Assembly (NCBI GenBank): GCA_963818885.1
Contig: CAWFTP010000001.1
Location: forward strand, 372,001 to 436,000
Reading direction: 5' to 3'
Source: DATFDN01 sp963818885
GTDB lineage: Bacteria > Pseudomonadota > Alphaproteobacteria > Acetobacterales > Acetobacteraceae
Length of the DNA: 64,000 nt
Within the stretch, counting starts at the first letter, position 1, and each line of letters begins with the position of its first letter. The position numbers were made by a program, and so were the translations under genes. The notes under the pieces are model-generated. The model was not told where the DNA came from and ran no database searches. It saw only the letters and a list, made by a program, of their open reading frames with translations. This document shows, one piece after another, positions 1 through 7,751 of this stretch.

Positions 1-96
1 CTCGGCCCAGGCTCGCACGCCGGGATGGCAGCGCGCCCCCTTGCGCAGTTCGGAGACGACGTTGGTGTCTAGCAGCCAACCATGCGACAGGTTCAC
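1..96 (-). CDS. VapC-like PIN-domain toxin, N-terminal fragment cut by the window edge
   Basis: Only the first 32 codons are present; the gene runs off the left edge. The visible peptide reads HGWLLDTNVVSELRKG, the beta1 strand and first acidic residue (Asp) of a PIN-domain ribonuclease, followed by the typical Glu two turns later. The start is a GTG whose last bases form a GTGA overlap with the stop of the upstream antitoxin gene, the classic arrangement of translationally coupled toxin-antitoxin pairs. PIN toxins of this family cleave tRNA or rRNA in a Mg2+-dependent way when the antitoxin is degraded. Catalytic residues in the C-terminal half cannot be seen, so activity cannot be judged. 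Confidence 0.8.
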   Translation of the reverse strand, partial: MNLSHGWLLDTNVVSELRKGARCHPGVRAWAE

Positions 97-368
97 GCCT
101 CGAAATCGGGCAGATCGCGCCAGGGGCCGCGCTCGCGCACCACGCCATCCTCGAATTCGTCGAAGCGGGCAAATGGGCCGTCGGCGAAGAGCGAGGCAAG
201 GCTCCGCCCCGCGGCTGCCGGCGCGAGCCGGGCGTAGTCGGCCGCCGAGATCACGACGACGGCATCCTTGCCGTGCACGGTCACTCGTTGCGGGCCGCGT
301 TCCCGTGCCCGGCGAACGAGTTCGCTGAACCGCGCCTTCGCGTCTTCCAGCTTCCAGGAGGGATGCAA
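93..368 (-). CDS. Phd/YefM-family antitoxin
   Basis: A 91-residue protein that starts WKLEDAKARFSELVRRA after three residues, the signature N-terminal helix of Phd/YefM DNA-binding antitoxins; the C-terminal 30 acidic/aromatic residues (FARFDEFEDGV and on) would be the flexible toxin-wrapping tail. The most upstream start is TTG at 368; no ATG lies near. It overlaps the downstream PIN toxin by four bases (GTGA), so the two form an operon. Members of this family neutralise the toxin and repress their own promoter. A short palindrome lies just upstream. Confidence 0.85.
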   Translation of the reverse strand: MHPSWKLEDAKARFSELVRRARERGPQRVTVHGKDAVVVISAADYARLAPAAAGRSLASLFADGPFARFDEFEDGVVRERGPWRDLPDFEA

Positions 369-382
369 CGCGGGACTCCGAC

Positions 383-394
383 CAGACTAGTCAG
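383..394. promoter_or_regulatory. Imperfect palindrome upstream of the Phd antitoxin, candidate operator
   Basis: CAGACTAGTCAG has a perfect 8-base core (GACTAGTC) centred about 20 bases upstream of the TTG start of the antitoxin. Phd antitoxins autoregulate through palindromes in this position; assignment here is inference from position and symmetry only. Confidence 0.3.
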
Positions 395-446
395 AATTTA
401 GGCGGGCAAGGCTGCGCCTGCAAGCCGCACGCCTCCACCTCGCGCC

Positions 447-689
447 TCAGCGCCTGCGCAGCAACAGGCTAGTGACACCGTCCGCCCCCGTCTCCTGCGC
501 CAGCACCGTGTGACCCTGCTCGGCGGCGGCGCGCGGGACATTCGTGACCGGCTCGGCGCCTCGCAGGCGCACCAGCAGCGTCTCTCCGGACGCCATGCGA
601 TCAAGCGCGAGCCGGGTGCGCACGAAGGTCATCGGACAGACCTCCGCGGTGATATCGAGCTGTCGGTCAGCCTGGATCATCGGCGTCAC
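447..689 (-). CDS. TusA/SirA-family sulfur-carrier protein
   Basis: An 80-residue protein matching the TusA fold: an early beta strand, then AEVCPMTFVRTRLAL, where the Cys of the CPxxxV motif is the persulfide-carrying residue and opens helix 1. TusA-like proteins pass sulfur between desulfurases and acceptors in tRNA thiolation, molybdenum cofactor or sulfur-oxidation pathways; which of these applies is not shown by the context. The frame starts with GTG at 689, with an ATG three codons later. It is convergent with nothing and lies divergent from mucR, with about 90 bases between the starts. Confidence 0.8.
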   Translation of the reverse strand: MTPMIQADRQLDITAEVCPMTFVRTRLALDRMASGETLLVRLRGAEPVTNVPRAAAEQGHTVLAQETGADGVTSLLLRRR

Positions 690-711
690 TATTCAACCGC
701 TGCTTGACGAA

Positions 712-724
712 GCAAATATATACT
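712..724. promoter_or_regulatory. AT-rich tract upstream of mucR, possible MucR binding site
   Basis: An AT-rich run with several TpA steps (AAATATATACT) sits about 60 bases before the mucR start inside otherwise GC-rich DNA. Ros/MucR proteins are known to bind AT-rich, TpA-containing sites and repress their own genes. No good sigma-70 spacing was found with the nearby TTGACG, so this is a weak call. Confidence 0.3.
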
Positions 725-782
725 GCGACATCTCCCGCACCTGGGACACTCAAGCAAATGTCCTGCCTCGAAAGGGATTGCA

Positions 783-1196
783 ATGGCCGAAAGCCCGGCG
801 AACCAAACCATGCTGGGACTGACCGCGCAGATCGTCGCGGCCCATGTTTCCAATAATCCCGTCTCGCCAGAGGCACTGCCGCACCTGATCCAAGATGTCT
901 ACAAGACACTGTCCGGAATGGGACGTGAAGCGCCGGTGCCGGAGCGACCGCAGCCGGCGGTTCCGGTCAAGCGCTCGGTGTATCCGGACTACATCGTGTG
1001 CCTGGAGGACGGCAAGAAGCTGAAAATGCTGAAACGCCACCTCAAGACCTCTTATAACATGAGCCCCGAGCAATATCGGGAACGTTGGGGATTGGCCCCC
1101 GACTATCCCATGGTGGCCCCCAACTATGCGCGCCACCGCTCCTCGCTCGCCAAGAAGATCGGCCTCGGCACCAAGCCGCGCGGCTCGCGCAAGTAG
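783..1196 (+). CDS. mucR: MucR/Ros-type zinc-finger transcriptional regulator
   Basis: A 137-residue protein of the standard MucR layout: helical N-terminal oligomerisation region (residues 1-45), a Pro-rich linker, then SVYPDYIVCLEDGKKLK and KRHLKTSYNMSPEQYRERW, and the conserved C-terminal YPMVAPNYARHRSSLA segment. MucR proteins are nucleoid-like regulators of exopolysaccharide, motility and cell-cycle genes in Alphaproteobacteria. The zinc site is non-canonical: the usual second Cys is Asp (C-x2-D), known in MucR, and the position of the second His (H-x3-H in Ros) is Ser here (HLKTS), so the fourth ligand is unclear. The start ATG follows a purine-rich stretch (CGAAAGGGA). Confidence 0.92.
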   Translation: MAESPANQTMLGLTAQIVAAHVSNNPVSPEALPHLIQDVYKTLSGMGREAPVPERPQPAVPVKRSVYPDYIVCLEDGKKLKMLKRHLKTSYNMSPEQYRERWGLAPDYPMVAPNYARHRSSLAKKIGLGTKPRGSRK

Positions 1197-1447
1197 CGTC
1201 CCTCGCTGTCATTGGACAGGGTCGGCCCGTATCGGCTAGGGCTGGCGCCGGGCTAGGCGACTCCGCGAGAGGTGCCCATCCCGTCCATCCTCGACGGCGG
1301 GAGCGGGAACCTCCGCCGCGAGCCATTCCAGGACCCGGAGCATGATCGGCTGATGCAGACATTCGCGCGACGCCTGGGCTTCGACCTCTTCTCGCCGGTC
1401 CGCACGCCCTTCAATGCCGGGGATAGCCATCGGAGCCGGTCGCGCCG

Positions 1448-2290
1448 GTGACGGTCCAGCAGGTGATCGGAGTTGTCCCCGCGCCTGCGCCTGGGGCCGG
1501 CTTCCCGGAACTGCGCGCCGGCAATCTGGGTGTCCGCCTGGCCACGACGCAAGCCGAGATCGACGCCGTGCAGGCGCTGCGATTTCGGGTCTTCTATGGC
1601 GAGATGGGTGCGGTGCCCGGCAGCGAGGCCGCCGCGATCGGCCGCGATCGCGACGCCTACGACGCTGCCGCCGACCATCTGCTGGTGATCGACCACGAGA
1701 TCGGGCCGGGGCCGGAGGGCGTCGTCGGAACCTATCGGCTGATCCAGCGCGAGGCAGCGGCGAGGCTCGGCGGGTTCTACTCCACCTCGGAATACGATAT
1801 CGGCGCGATCGAGCGGTTTCCTGGGCGGCTCCTGGAGCTCGGCCGTTCCTGCGTCGATGCCGGTTATCGCAACCGCGTGGCGATGCAGCTGCTCTGGCGC
1901 GGCATCGCCGCCTATGTGTTCGAGCACCGGATCGACCTGATGTTCGGCTGCGCGAGCCTGCCCGGGACCGATCCCGACGCGCTCGCCGCGGAGCTGACCT
2001 ATCTCTACGAGAACCATCTGGCGCCGCCAGGCCTGCGGCCGCGCGCGCTCGCCGATCGCTTCGTGGAGATGCGCCGGCTGCCGCCGGGAACCCTGGAGCC
2101 GCGCCGCGCCTTCGCGCTGCTGCCGCCGCTGATCAAGGGCTATCTCCGCCTCGGCGGATTTGTCGGCGACGGCGCGGTGATCGACTCCCAGTTCAACACC
2201 ACCGATGTGGCGATCGTGGTGAAGACCGACCTCGTCACCGACAAATACTACCGTCATTACGAGCGCCAGCTTCGCGAGGCACTGGACTGA
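1448..2290 (+). CDS. olsB: OlsB-type ornithine-acyl carrier protein N-acyltransferase (GNAT fold)
   Basis: A 280-residue protein with the OlsB/hemolysin-like acetyltransferase signature: NLGVRLATTQAEIDAVQALR, RFRVFYGEMG, a DAADHLLVID strand, and LLELGRSCVDAGYRNR followed by the GIAAYV helix. OlsB attaches a 3-hydroxyacyl chain from ACP to ornithine, the first step of ornithine-lipid synthesis, at the cytoplasmic membrane. The C-terminus (IDSQFNTTDVAIVV) is typical of the family. OlsA is not adjacent. The GTG at 1448 is the best start; no closer ATG precedes the conserved region. The 250 bases upstream hold no supported gene. A palindromic repeat follows the stop by 25 bases. Confidence 0.88.
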   Translation: MTVQQVIGVVPAPAPGAGFPELRAGNLGVRLATTQAEIDAVQALRFRVFYGEMGAVPGSEAAAIGRDRDAYDAAADHLLVIDHEIGPGPEGVVGTYRLIQREAAARLGGFYSTSEYDIGAIERFPGRLLELGRSCVDAGYRNRVAMQLLWRGIAAYVFEHRIDLMFGCASLPGTDPDALAAELTYLYENHLAPPGLRPRALADRFVEMRRLPPGTLEPRRAFALLPPLIKGYLRLGGFVGDGAVIDSQFNTTDVAIVVKTDLVTDKYYRHYERQLREALD

Positions 2291-2315
2291 ACCCGGCGGC
2301 GATGGCGTGAAAACT

Positions 2316-2385
2316 GTCATTGCGAGGAGCGGAGCGACGAGCAATCCCCTGCGGGTAGGGGATTGCTTCGCTACGCTCGCAATTA
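2316..2385. repeat. Dispersed palindromic repeat element (CATTGCGAGGAGC type)
   Basis: The segment begins GTCATTGCGAGGAGC and ends GCTCGCAATTAC, with an internal perfect 9-base stem GCAATCCCC / GGGGATTGC around an 8-base loop (2341-2366). Sequences of this kind recur between genes in many proteobacterial genomes and produce spurious reading frames resembling NCERSEAI. Only one copy is in the window, so repeat status rests on recognition of the pattern, not on copies seen here. It may also act as a transcription stop or mRNA stabiliser for olsB. Confidence 0.75.
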
Positions 2386-2407
2386 CGCCGGGTGAGGTAT
2401 AGGGGCG

Positions 2408-2443
2408 CGTGGGCCTGGGTGCCCGTTTTTGCGGGCATGACGG
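2408..2443. repeat. Second dispersed-repeat segment carrying the lnt start codon
   Basis: The sequence around GGGTGCCCGTTTTTGCGGGC encodes, in frame, the peptide VPVFAGMTG, a familiar product of dispersed intergenic repeats. It contains a hairpin TGCCCG / CGGGCA at 2420-2437 with a T-rich loop. The ATG at 2437, likely start of lnt, lies at the 3' foot of the hairpin, so the repeat supplies the translation start region. Confidence 0.55.
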
Positions 2444-3957
2444 GGCGCCAACGAATTGTCGCGCTGCGCGGCGGGCGGGCCGACGCGGCGGCCTTTGTCG
2501 CCGGCGTGGCCGCGGCACTCGCCCTGCCGCCGATTCACGTGCTGCCGATCCTGCTGCTCAGCGTGCCCGTTCTGCTGCTGCTGATCGACGGATCGCGCGG
2601 CTTCTGGGTCGCGGTCCGGCGCGGCTGGTGGTTCGGCTTCGGCCTCTATCTCGTCGGCCTCTACTGGATCACCGAGGCGATCCTGATCGAATCGGCGCGG
2701 CTCTGGTGGTGCGTTCCGCTCGCCGTGCCGGCGTTATCCGCGCTGCTCGCGGCCTTCGTCGCCGCCGCGGTCGGCGTCGCGCGCCTGGCGCGCCCGGGCT
2801 GGCCGCGCTGGGCGGCGCTCGCCGGGGCCTGGGTGCTCGCCGATCTCGCCCGCCAGTTCGTCGGGACGGGGTTCCCGTGGAACCTGTGGGGCAGCGTGTG
2901 GGAGCTGCCCGGCCGCGCGGGCGACGTGATGATCCAGCCGGCCGCCTTGGTGGGGGTGCACGGCCTGACATTGGCGACGGTGCTGCTCGCCGGCCTGCCG
3001 CTCCTGAACTGGTGGTTTCGCGCTGCGGGGGTCGCCCTCCTCGCGGCCTGGGTCGCATTCGGGCTGGTCCGCACCGGCGCGTCGCTTCCGCAAGCGACCG
3101 GCATCACCGCCGTGCTGGTCCAAGGCGACATCGCCGAGGGCCAGAAATGGAGCCAGGCCCTCGCCGTCGATATTTTCCGCCGCCACCTCGATCTGACGCG
3201 CGAGGGTGTCGCCCGCGCGGGCGACGGGCCGCACGTGGTCATCTGGCCCGAGACGGCGTTCCCGGCGTTGCTCGCGCGCGATTCGCGGGCCCGCCAGATG
3301 ATCGCGGAGGCCACGGGCGGCGCGCCATCACTGATCGGCTCCGTGCGCTTCGACGCGAACGGGCGCCCGCGCAACTCCCTGTTCGCGCTGACCGGCACGG
3401 GCCAGATCGCGGCGGTGTACGACAAATGGCACCTTGTGCCGTTCGGCGAGTACCAGCCAGGGTGGTTTCCCCTCGTCCAGGTCGTGCCGGGCGGCGGGTT
3501 CGCCGCCGGCCCGGGCCCCGCAACCCTGCACGTGCCCGGCGTGCCGCCATTCGGGCCAATCATCTGCTACGAGGCGATCTTCCCGAGCCAGATCATCGAC
3601 GAGGCCGACCGCCCAAGCTGGATCGTCAATATCACCAACGACGCCTGGTTCGGCAATTCGACGGGCCCGCGCCAGCACCTCGCGGCGGCGCGGATGCGGG
3701 CGGTGGAGGAAGGCCTGCCCCTGCTGCGCGCCGCCAATACCGGCATCACGGCCGCATTCGATCCGCGCGGGCATGAGATCGCCCGGCTCGCGATGAACCG
3801 CCCGGGCTTCCTGGTTGTTCCGTTGCCTGGCGCGCTGCCCCCGACCCCTTATGCGCGGATCGGGCTCATCCTGCCCCTCGGCCTCTCGGTATTTCTTCTG
3901 GGAGGCGGATTGCTGGCTCGGCCGGCGCGTTGGGCGAAGCATCGTCTCGTACGCTGA
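2437..3957 (+). CDS. lnt: Apolipoprotein N-acyltransferase
   Basis: Transfers the third acyl chain to the N-terminal diacylglyceryl-Cys of lipoproteins in the inner membrane. From the ATG at 2437 the protein has 506 residues: about 200 residues of hydrophobic segments, then a nitrilase-like periplasmic domain. The catalytic triad is visible: Glu272 in VIWPETAFPALL, Lys330 in YDKWHLVPFGEYQP and Cys377 in IICYEAIFPSQI, with the family motif NITNDAWFGNSTGP after it. A final hydrophobic helix ends the protein. The open frame extends 15 codons upstream through repeat sequence, so I chose the internal ATG; a later start in the first hydrophobic stretch cannot be excluded. Confidence 0.95.
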   Translation: MTGRQRIVALRGGRADAAAFVAGVAAALALPPIHVLPILLLSVPVLLLLIDGSRGFWVAVRRGWWFGFGLYLVGLYWITEAILIESARLWWCVPLAVPALSALLAAFVAAAVGVARLARPGWPRWAALAGAWVLADLARQFVGTGFPWNLWGSVWELPGRAGDVMIQPAALVGVHGLTLATVLLAGLPLLNWWFRAAGVALLAAWVAFGLVRTGASLPQATGITAVLVQGDIAEGQKWSQALAVDIFRRHLDLTREGVARAGDGPHVVIWPETAFPALLARDSRARQMIAEATGGAPSLIGSVRFDANGRPRNSLFALTGTGQIAAVYDKWHLVPFGEYQPGWFPLVQVVPGGGFAAGPGPATLHVPGVPPFGPIICYEAIFPSQIIDEADRPSWIVNITNDAWFGNSTGPRQHLAAARMRAVEEGLPLLRAANTGITAAFDPRGHEIARLAMNRPGFLVVPLPGALPPTPYARIGLILPLGLSVFLLGGGLLARPARWAKHRLVR

Positions 3958-3984
3958 GACGTGAGCGCAATTCTTGCCGGGAGG

Positions 3985-4013
3985 TTGACAATTCGTGGTT
4001 GCATTTTTACTGT
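3985..4013 (+). promoter_or_regulatory. Candidate sigma-70 promoter of the XRE regulator
   Basis: A perfect TTGACA -35 box at 3985-3990, a 17-base spacer and TACTGT (3 of 6 to TATAAT) lie about 70 bases upstream of the XRE-family start. The region is clearly more AT-rich than its surroundings. Confidence 0.5.
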
Positions 4014-4082
4014 TCACAGCATATTAGGACAGATCAATAGCGTTCCCGATACACACGACGCGATTCGCGAAGGACCGCCCGA

Positions 4083-4562
4083 ATGCTTGATGACATGAGC
4101 GGCGACGACCACAAACCTGCCCCGGGCACTCCCGGTGATCGGGAGGGACGGCCGAGCCCCATTGACGTGCATGTCGGATCGCGCATCCGACTGCGGCGTA
4201 CCCTCCTCGGCATGTCGCAGGAACGGCTGGGCGACCAACTCGGACTTACCTTTCAGCAAGTGCAGAAATACGAACGCGGGGTCAATCGCGTTGGCGCCTC
4301 GCGCCTGTTCGATCTTGCGCGCGTTCTTGATGTGCCGATCAGCTTCTTCTTCGATGACATGCCTGACGCGCTCGCGGGCAGCATGGGCGGCGGCAGCCGG
4401 CGCGCGCTCGGCATGGCGGACGCGCAGGACACGCTGGGTGACGACACGATGACCCGGCGGGAGACGCTCGAGCTCGTGCGCGCCTATTATCGGATCATCG
4501 ATCCGAATCAGCGCAAGAAGGTGCTTGACCTGGTCAAGGCGATGGGGCCGTCGGAGCCATAG
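4083..4562 (+). CDS. XRE-family helix-turn-helix transcriptional regulator
   Basis: A 159-residue protein. After about 30 disordered residues comes VGSRIRLRRTLLGMSQERLG and then LTFQQVQKYERGVNRVGASR, an HTH_3 domain of the kind found in the small alphaproteobacterial regulators (PraR-like) that sit near lnt. A C-terminal helical part ends with ELVRAYYRIIDPNQRKKVLD, common in this group. Two starts are possible (4083 and the ATG at 4095). Its 3' end overlaps the convergent DUF2244 gene by 29 bases. Target genes cannot be read from the sequence. Confidence 0.88.
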   Translation: MLDDMSGDDHKPAPGTPGDREGRPSPIDVHVGSRIRLRRTLLGMSQERLGDQLGLTFQQVQKYERGVNRVGASRLFDLARVLDVPISFFFDDMPDALAGSMGGGSRRALGMADAQDTLGDDTMTRRETLELVRAYYRIIDPNQRKKVLDLVKAMGPSEP

Positions 4563-5052
4563 GCTCGCGCAACTGCGGATTATCAAACAGCGGATTGCGC
4601 ATCCGCCAAAGAGCGCCCCGCAAAGCGGCAGCAAGATCGCGACGCTCCGCTTCGCCGAGCACGGCGCCGACCTCCTCGCGCGCGGCGTGGGAAGCGAGCA
4701 CCAGGCGAGGCACGCGCCCGGCCTCCTCTTCCACCACCACGTTGAGCCAGCCGGCTGGAAGCCGGCGTTCTGTTCGCCGTCCCGCCGGATCCGTGCGGAT
4801 GACGGTCAGCGCCTCCGCGGTCAGCAGGACAAGCTCCGAGGCGCGCGAGCGCCGCGCATTGCAGCACAACAGCGCGATCGCGAGCCCTATCTCCACCACG
4901 CCGAACCCCAGGACGGGCCACGCGTGGATGAGCAACACGCGCAGGAGGATCAGGGCGGTGCAGGCAAGGATCAGGAAGATCACCCTGCGCAAGCCCTTCG
5001 GCGAAAGGCTGCGATGCGGGACGATCAGCGCCTGAAACAGGACGTCATCCAT
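4534..5052 (-). CDS. DUF2244 family membrane protein
   Basis: A 172-residue protein starting MDDVLFQALIVPHRSLSPKG, the conserved opening of DUF2244 (PhRSLs motif), followed by two hydrophobic helices with a short turn (residues about 25-65) and a soluble C-terminal domain holding the motif RTERRLPAGWLNV. Function is unknown; family members are often near terminal-oxidase or nth genes in Alphaproteobacteria. The frame is open 65 codons further upstream into the nth region, but conservation begins at the ATG at 5052. The 3' end overlaps the XRE gene tail to tail. Confidence 0.82.
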   Translation of the reverse strand: MDDVLFQALIVPHRSLSPKGLRRVIFLILACTALILLRVLLIHAWPVLGFGVVEIGLAIALLCCNARRSRASELVLLTAEALTVIRTDPAGRRTERRLPAGWLNVVVEEEAGRVPRLVLASHAAREEVGAVLGEAERRDLAAALRGALWRMRNPLFDNPQLREPMAPTAPSP

Positions 5053-5103
5053 TGCCGCCAATCTGGCGCTTGCGGGGTGTAACCGCAAACGCGACAAGGC
5101 GGA

Positions 5104-5838
5104 ATGACCGCCGCCTCCCGCCCGATCCCGGCCAAGGACATACGCCCATTCATCGAGGCGCTGGCCCGCGCCCGCCCCGATGCGCGCAGCGAGCTTGATT
5201 TCGGCAACCCGTTCACATTGCTGATCGCGGTCGTGCTCTCGGCCCAATCCACCGATGCCGGCGTCAATCGCGCGAGTGTCGGCCTATTCGCCGACGCGCC
5301 AACGCCGGCGGCGATGGTTGCGCTCGGCGAGGCAGGGGTCGCGCGTCACATTCGCTCGCTCGGACTCTGGCAAGCGAAGGCGCGCAACGTGGTGGCGCTG
5401 TCGCGGCTGCTGGTGGAACGGCATGACGGGGAGGTGCCGCGCGACCGCGAGGCCTTGGAGGCGCTGCCCGGCGTCGGCCGCAAGACCGCCAACGTGGTCC
5501 TGAATGTGGCGTTCGGGGAGCCCACCCTGGCCGTCGACACCCATGTCTTCCGCGTCGCCAACCGCACCGGCCTCGCCCGCGGAGCCACACCTCGCGCGGT
5601 GGAGGACGCGCTGATCGCCCGCATCCCCGCCGACCTGCTGCTCAACGCGCATCACCTGCTGATCCTTCACGGGCGCTACGTCTGCAAGGCACGGGTGCCG
5701 GAATGCTGGCACTGCGTCGTCGCCCAATGGTGCCGCTATCCCGTGAAGACGAAGCCGCCGGCAGAGCGGAACGCGATCAGGCGAACGCCTTCCGGATCCG
5801 CGCGAAATCCTCGAGCGCGCGCTCCTCGCCCGGAGTGA
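5104..5838 (+). CDS. nth: Endonuclease III (bifunctional DNA glycosylase/AP lyase)
   Basis: Removes oxidised pyrimidines and nicks the abasic site in base-excision repair. The helix-hairpin-helix LPGVGRKTANVVL carries the catalytic Lys127, and AVDTHVFRV the catalytic Asp145. The [4Fe-4S] cluster loop is complete: Cys194-x6-Cys201-x2-Cys204-x5-Cys210. The family usually ends soon after the last Cys; here a basic Pro/Arg tail of about 30 residues follows and overlaps the convergent oxidoreductase gene, and could be partly non-functional. It is transcribed away from the DUF2244 gene. Confidence 0.96.
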   Translation: MTAASRPIPAKDIRPFIEALARARPDARSELDFGNPFTLLIAVVLSAQSTDAGVNRASVGLFADAPTPAAMVALGEAGVARHIRSLGLWQAKARNVVALSRLLVERHDGEVPRDREALEALPGVGRKTANVVLNVAFGEPTLAVDTHVFRVANRTGLARGATPRAVEDALIARIPADLLLNAHHLLILHGRYVCKARVPECWHCVVAQWCRYPVKTKPPAERNAIRRTPSGSARNPRARAPRPE

Positions 5839-6848
5839 TGCAGAACACGATCTGCGACCACCCCGCGTCTCGCATCGCCTCGACGCGCTGCTTCAGCTCC
5901 TGTTCGCTCGCGGTGAAGGTGGTGCGACGGATCAGCTCCGGGGTGACGAAGCGCCGCTCCTCCGGTTTGACGAACACGAAGTGCCCGCGATGGTTCTGCA
6001 GGTATCGCGCGTCCGCGGGCTCGAAGCCGCGCGCCATCTGGACGTAGCCCTCCACTTCCCCGCGGACCGAGTTCGGGCACATCGGACGTGTTCGCCCAGC
6101 CTTGCATGTCCACATCGGCGGCGCGGTGCAGCAGCACGGCCGCGCGCGGCCCGGCCTGGGCGAGGACGCGCGGGCTGTCGAGCGTCTCCCCCGGTTCGAG
6201 CACGCAGCCGCAGGTCCAGGCCGTCGCGTAGAGCGGTTCATCGGCGCGTCCCGCCTCGGCCCAGCGCTTCTTCATTCCCTCGAGTTCGGCAAGCGCGTTC
6301 GGCACATCGGAGACGAAGCTCTTCCAGGCCGCGCCCAAGCGGGCCGTCAGCGCCTGCGACTTCGGACCATAGGCGGAGACGTGCAGCTTGATCGGATCGG
6401 TCGTGTTGATCAGCCCGGCATCCGGATTGAGGAGGCGAATCTTCCGCTGCTTGCCTTCAACGTCCGTCTCGAGCGTCTCGCCCCGGAGCAAGCCGTAGAC
6501 GACGCGAATGTATTCCTCGAGATCGGCGAGCTTCATGCCGCCAAGTCCCATCGCCCGGCGCGCCGAGAAGCCGGTGCCCACGCCGAAGTCGATCCGTCCC
6601 GGCGCCATCCCGTTCAGTGTGGCGAACGCGTTCGCTGTAACAGCGGCGATTCGGTTCGAGGGAACCAGGACTCCAGTGCCCAGGCGGATGCGGGACGTCT
6701 TCAACGCCGCCGCCCCCATCGCGACGAAACAGTCAGCGGTGATCATCTGGGTGTCGAAGAACCAAACGTGCGAGAACCCCAGCTCCTCGGCACGCCGCGC
6801 AACTTGCCACGAATCAAAAGACGTGGCGATGCCGATTCCAAAATCCAT
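5777..6848 (-). pseudogene. LLM-class flavin-dependent oxidoreductase, one +1 frameshift
   Basis: A luciferase-like TIM-barrel oxidoreductase (bacterial luciferase / F420 family). The N-terminal 255 codons read cleanly (MDFGIGIATSFDSWQVA, HVWFFDTQ, RIRLGTGVLVPSNR, GRIDFGVGTGFSARRA). Near 6067-6080 the frame shifts: D-V-P then continues in the next frame as SVRGEVEGYVQMARGF to the natural end, VFCITPGEERALEDFARI. One extra base in the coding-strand string CCCGAACTCGG explains it; removing one A gives V-P-D-S-V-R. Both halves look under normal selection, so a sequencing insertion is more likely than decay. Substrate is unknown. The 3' end overlaps nth. Confidence 0.8.
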
Positions 6849-6926
6849 GCCCGCCTCCGGCTGGCTCAGGAACAGGCGAGGCGATCCGGACGCGCGAAGG
6901 ATGCCCCCTCGCGCGTCCGATGGACG

Positions 6927-7433
6927 TCAGCGCGGTGCCGCCGTTCCGCCGGTGCCCGCGCCGGTCGTGTTGGTGCCCATCGCGCCGTTGTCGGTCGGCA
7001 TGTTGGTGCCGTTGGCACCGCTTTCGTTGCTCATGCCGCCGCCGCTCATGTTGCCGCCGGACATGCCGCCGCCGGGAGCGGTCAGGTTCATCGCCTGGAG
7101 GGTCGCATCATCCAGCTGACCGGTCGCCTGCAGATTGTTCTTCTGCTGGAACCGCCTCACGCCCGTGCGGGTCATCGTCCCCCAGATGCCATCGATCCGG
7201 CCGCGATACAGGCCCTGATGCTTCAGGTCGGTCTGCACCTGCCGGACCAGGCTGCGCGACATCGCGTTCTGTTCCGGGCTGCTGGGCGGCGGCGCGGGCG
7301 CCGGGGCGGGCGCGGGGGCCGGCGCGGCCGCGGCGGTAGCCGGCTGCTCGCCGCCTCCGAACATCGAACAGCCCGGAAGGGCGGCAAGCGCGCCGAGCGC
7401 CAGGACGGCAGAGAGACTGCGAACCTTGATCAC
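6927..7433 (-). CDS. Lipoprotein with peptidoglycan-binding domain
   Basis: A 168-residue exported protein: signal peptide with lipobox LPGC (Cys at about 22), an Ala-Pro repeat linker (residues about 36-50), a PG_binding_1 domain (about 58-112; SLVRQVQTDLKHQGLYRGR, DGIWGTMTRTGVRRFQ, LDDATLQAMNL), and a Gly/Met/Asn/Thr-rich low-complexity tail. It probably anchors in the outer membrane (no Asp at +2) and contacts the cell wall. The ATG is preceded by an AGGAGAC Shine-Dalgarno on the minus strand. It is monocistronic by spacing. Confidence 0.85.
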   Translation of the reverse strand: MIKVRSLSAVLALGALAALPGCSMFGGGEQPATAAAAPAPAPAPAPAPPPSSPEQNAMSRSLVRQVQTDLKHQGLYRGRIDGIWGTMTRTGVRRFQQKNNLQATGQLDDATLQAMNLTAPGGGMSGGNMSGGGMSNESGANGTNMPTDNGAMGTNTTGAGTGGTAAPR

Positions 7434-7751
7434 GTGTCTGGTCTCCTTGTGAATTACGAGGCGAGGCGAAACGCCTCACCGCGTGGGCTGGGTTGTGGCT
7501 CGGTGGCCGCTCGCGGCCATGCTTGCGATAGCGATTCAGTGACGGGCGGGTTCCGGGCGCGCGGTCGGATTGTGAAGGACCGTAACGGCAACGCACAATC
7601 ACAGCCGCGCGAAGCCGGACAACCCCGGATGGCGCAAGGCGGCCACGCAACCAAAGCATCCCTCTGATCGGTTTAGCCTCCCACAACGAACTTTTCTCAG
7701 CCGTGACATACGTCCGTCGGCAGCCTCGCCGGTACACGACATCGTGTTTCC
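7434..7751. other. 318-base intergenic region, no gene seen
   Basis: Lies between the lipoprotein start and the stop of the TPP enzyme. Short open frames here have no coding character. It should hold the lipoprotein promoter. A small hairpin GAGGCG / CGCCTC occurs at about 7468-7487. Nothing else could be supported. Confidence 0.5.

Noticed and set aside
704..724. TTGACG and TATACT as a sigma-70 promoter for mucR
   Set aside because: The spacer is only nine bases, too short; the AT-rich tract is kept only as a possible regulator site.
2235..2438. Minus-strand small protein containing NCERSEAI
   Set aside because: Product of a dispersed palindromic repeat, a well-known source of false genes.
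5053..5247. N-terminal extension of the DUF2244 protein into the nth region
   Set aside because: The family begins at the internal ATG (5052); the extension is antisense to nth.
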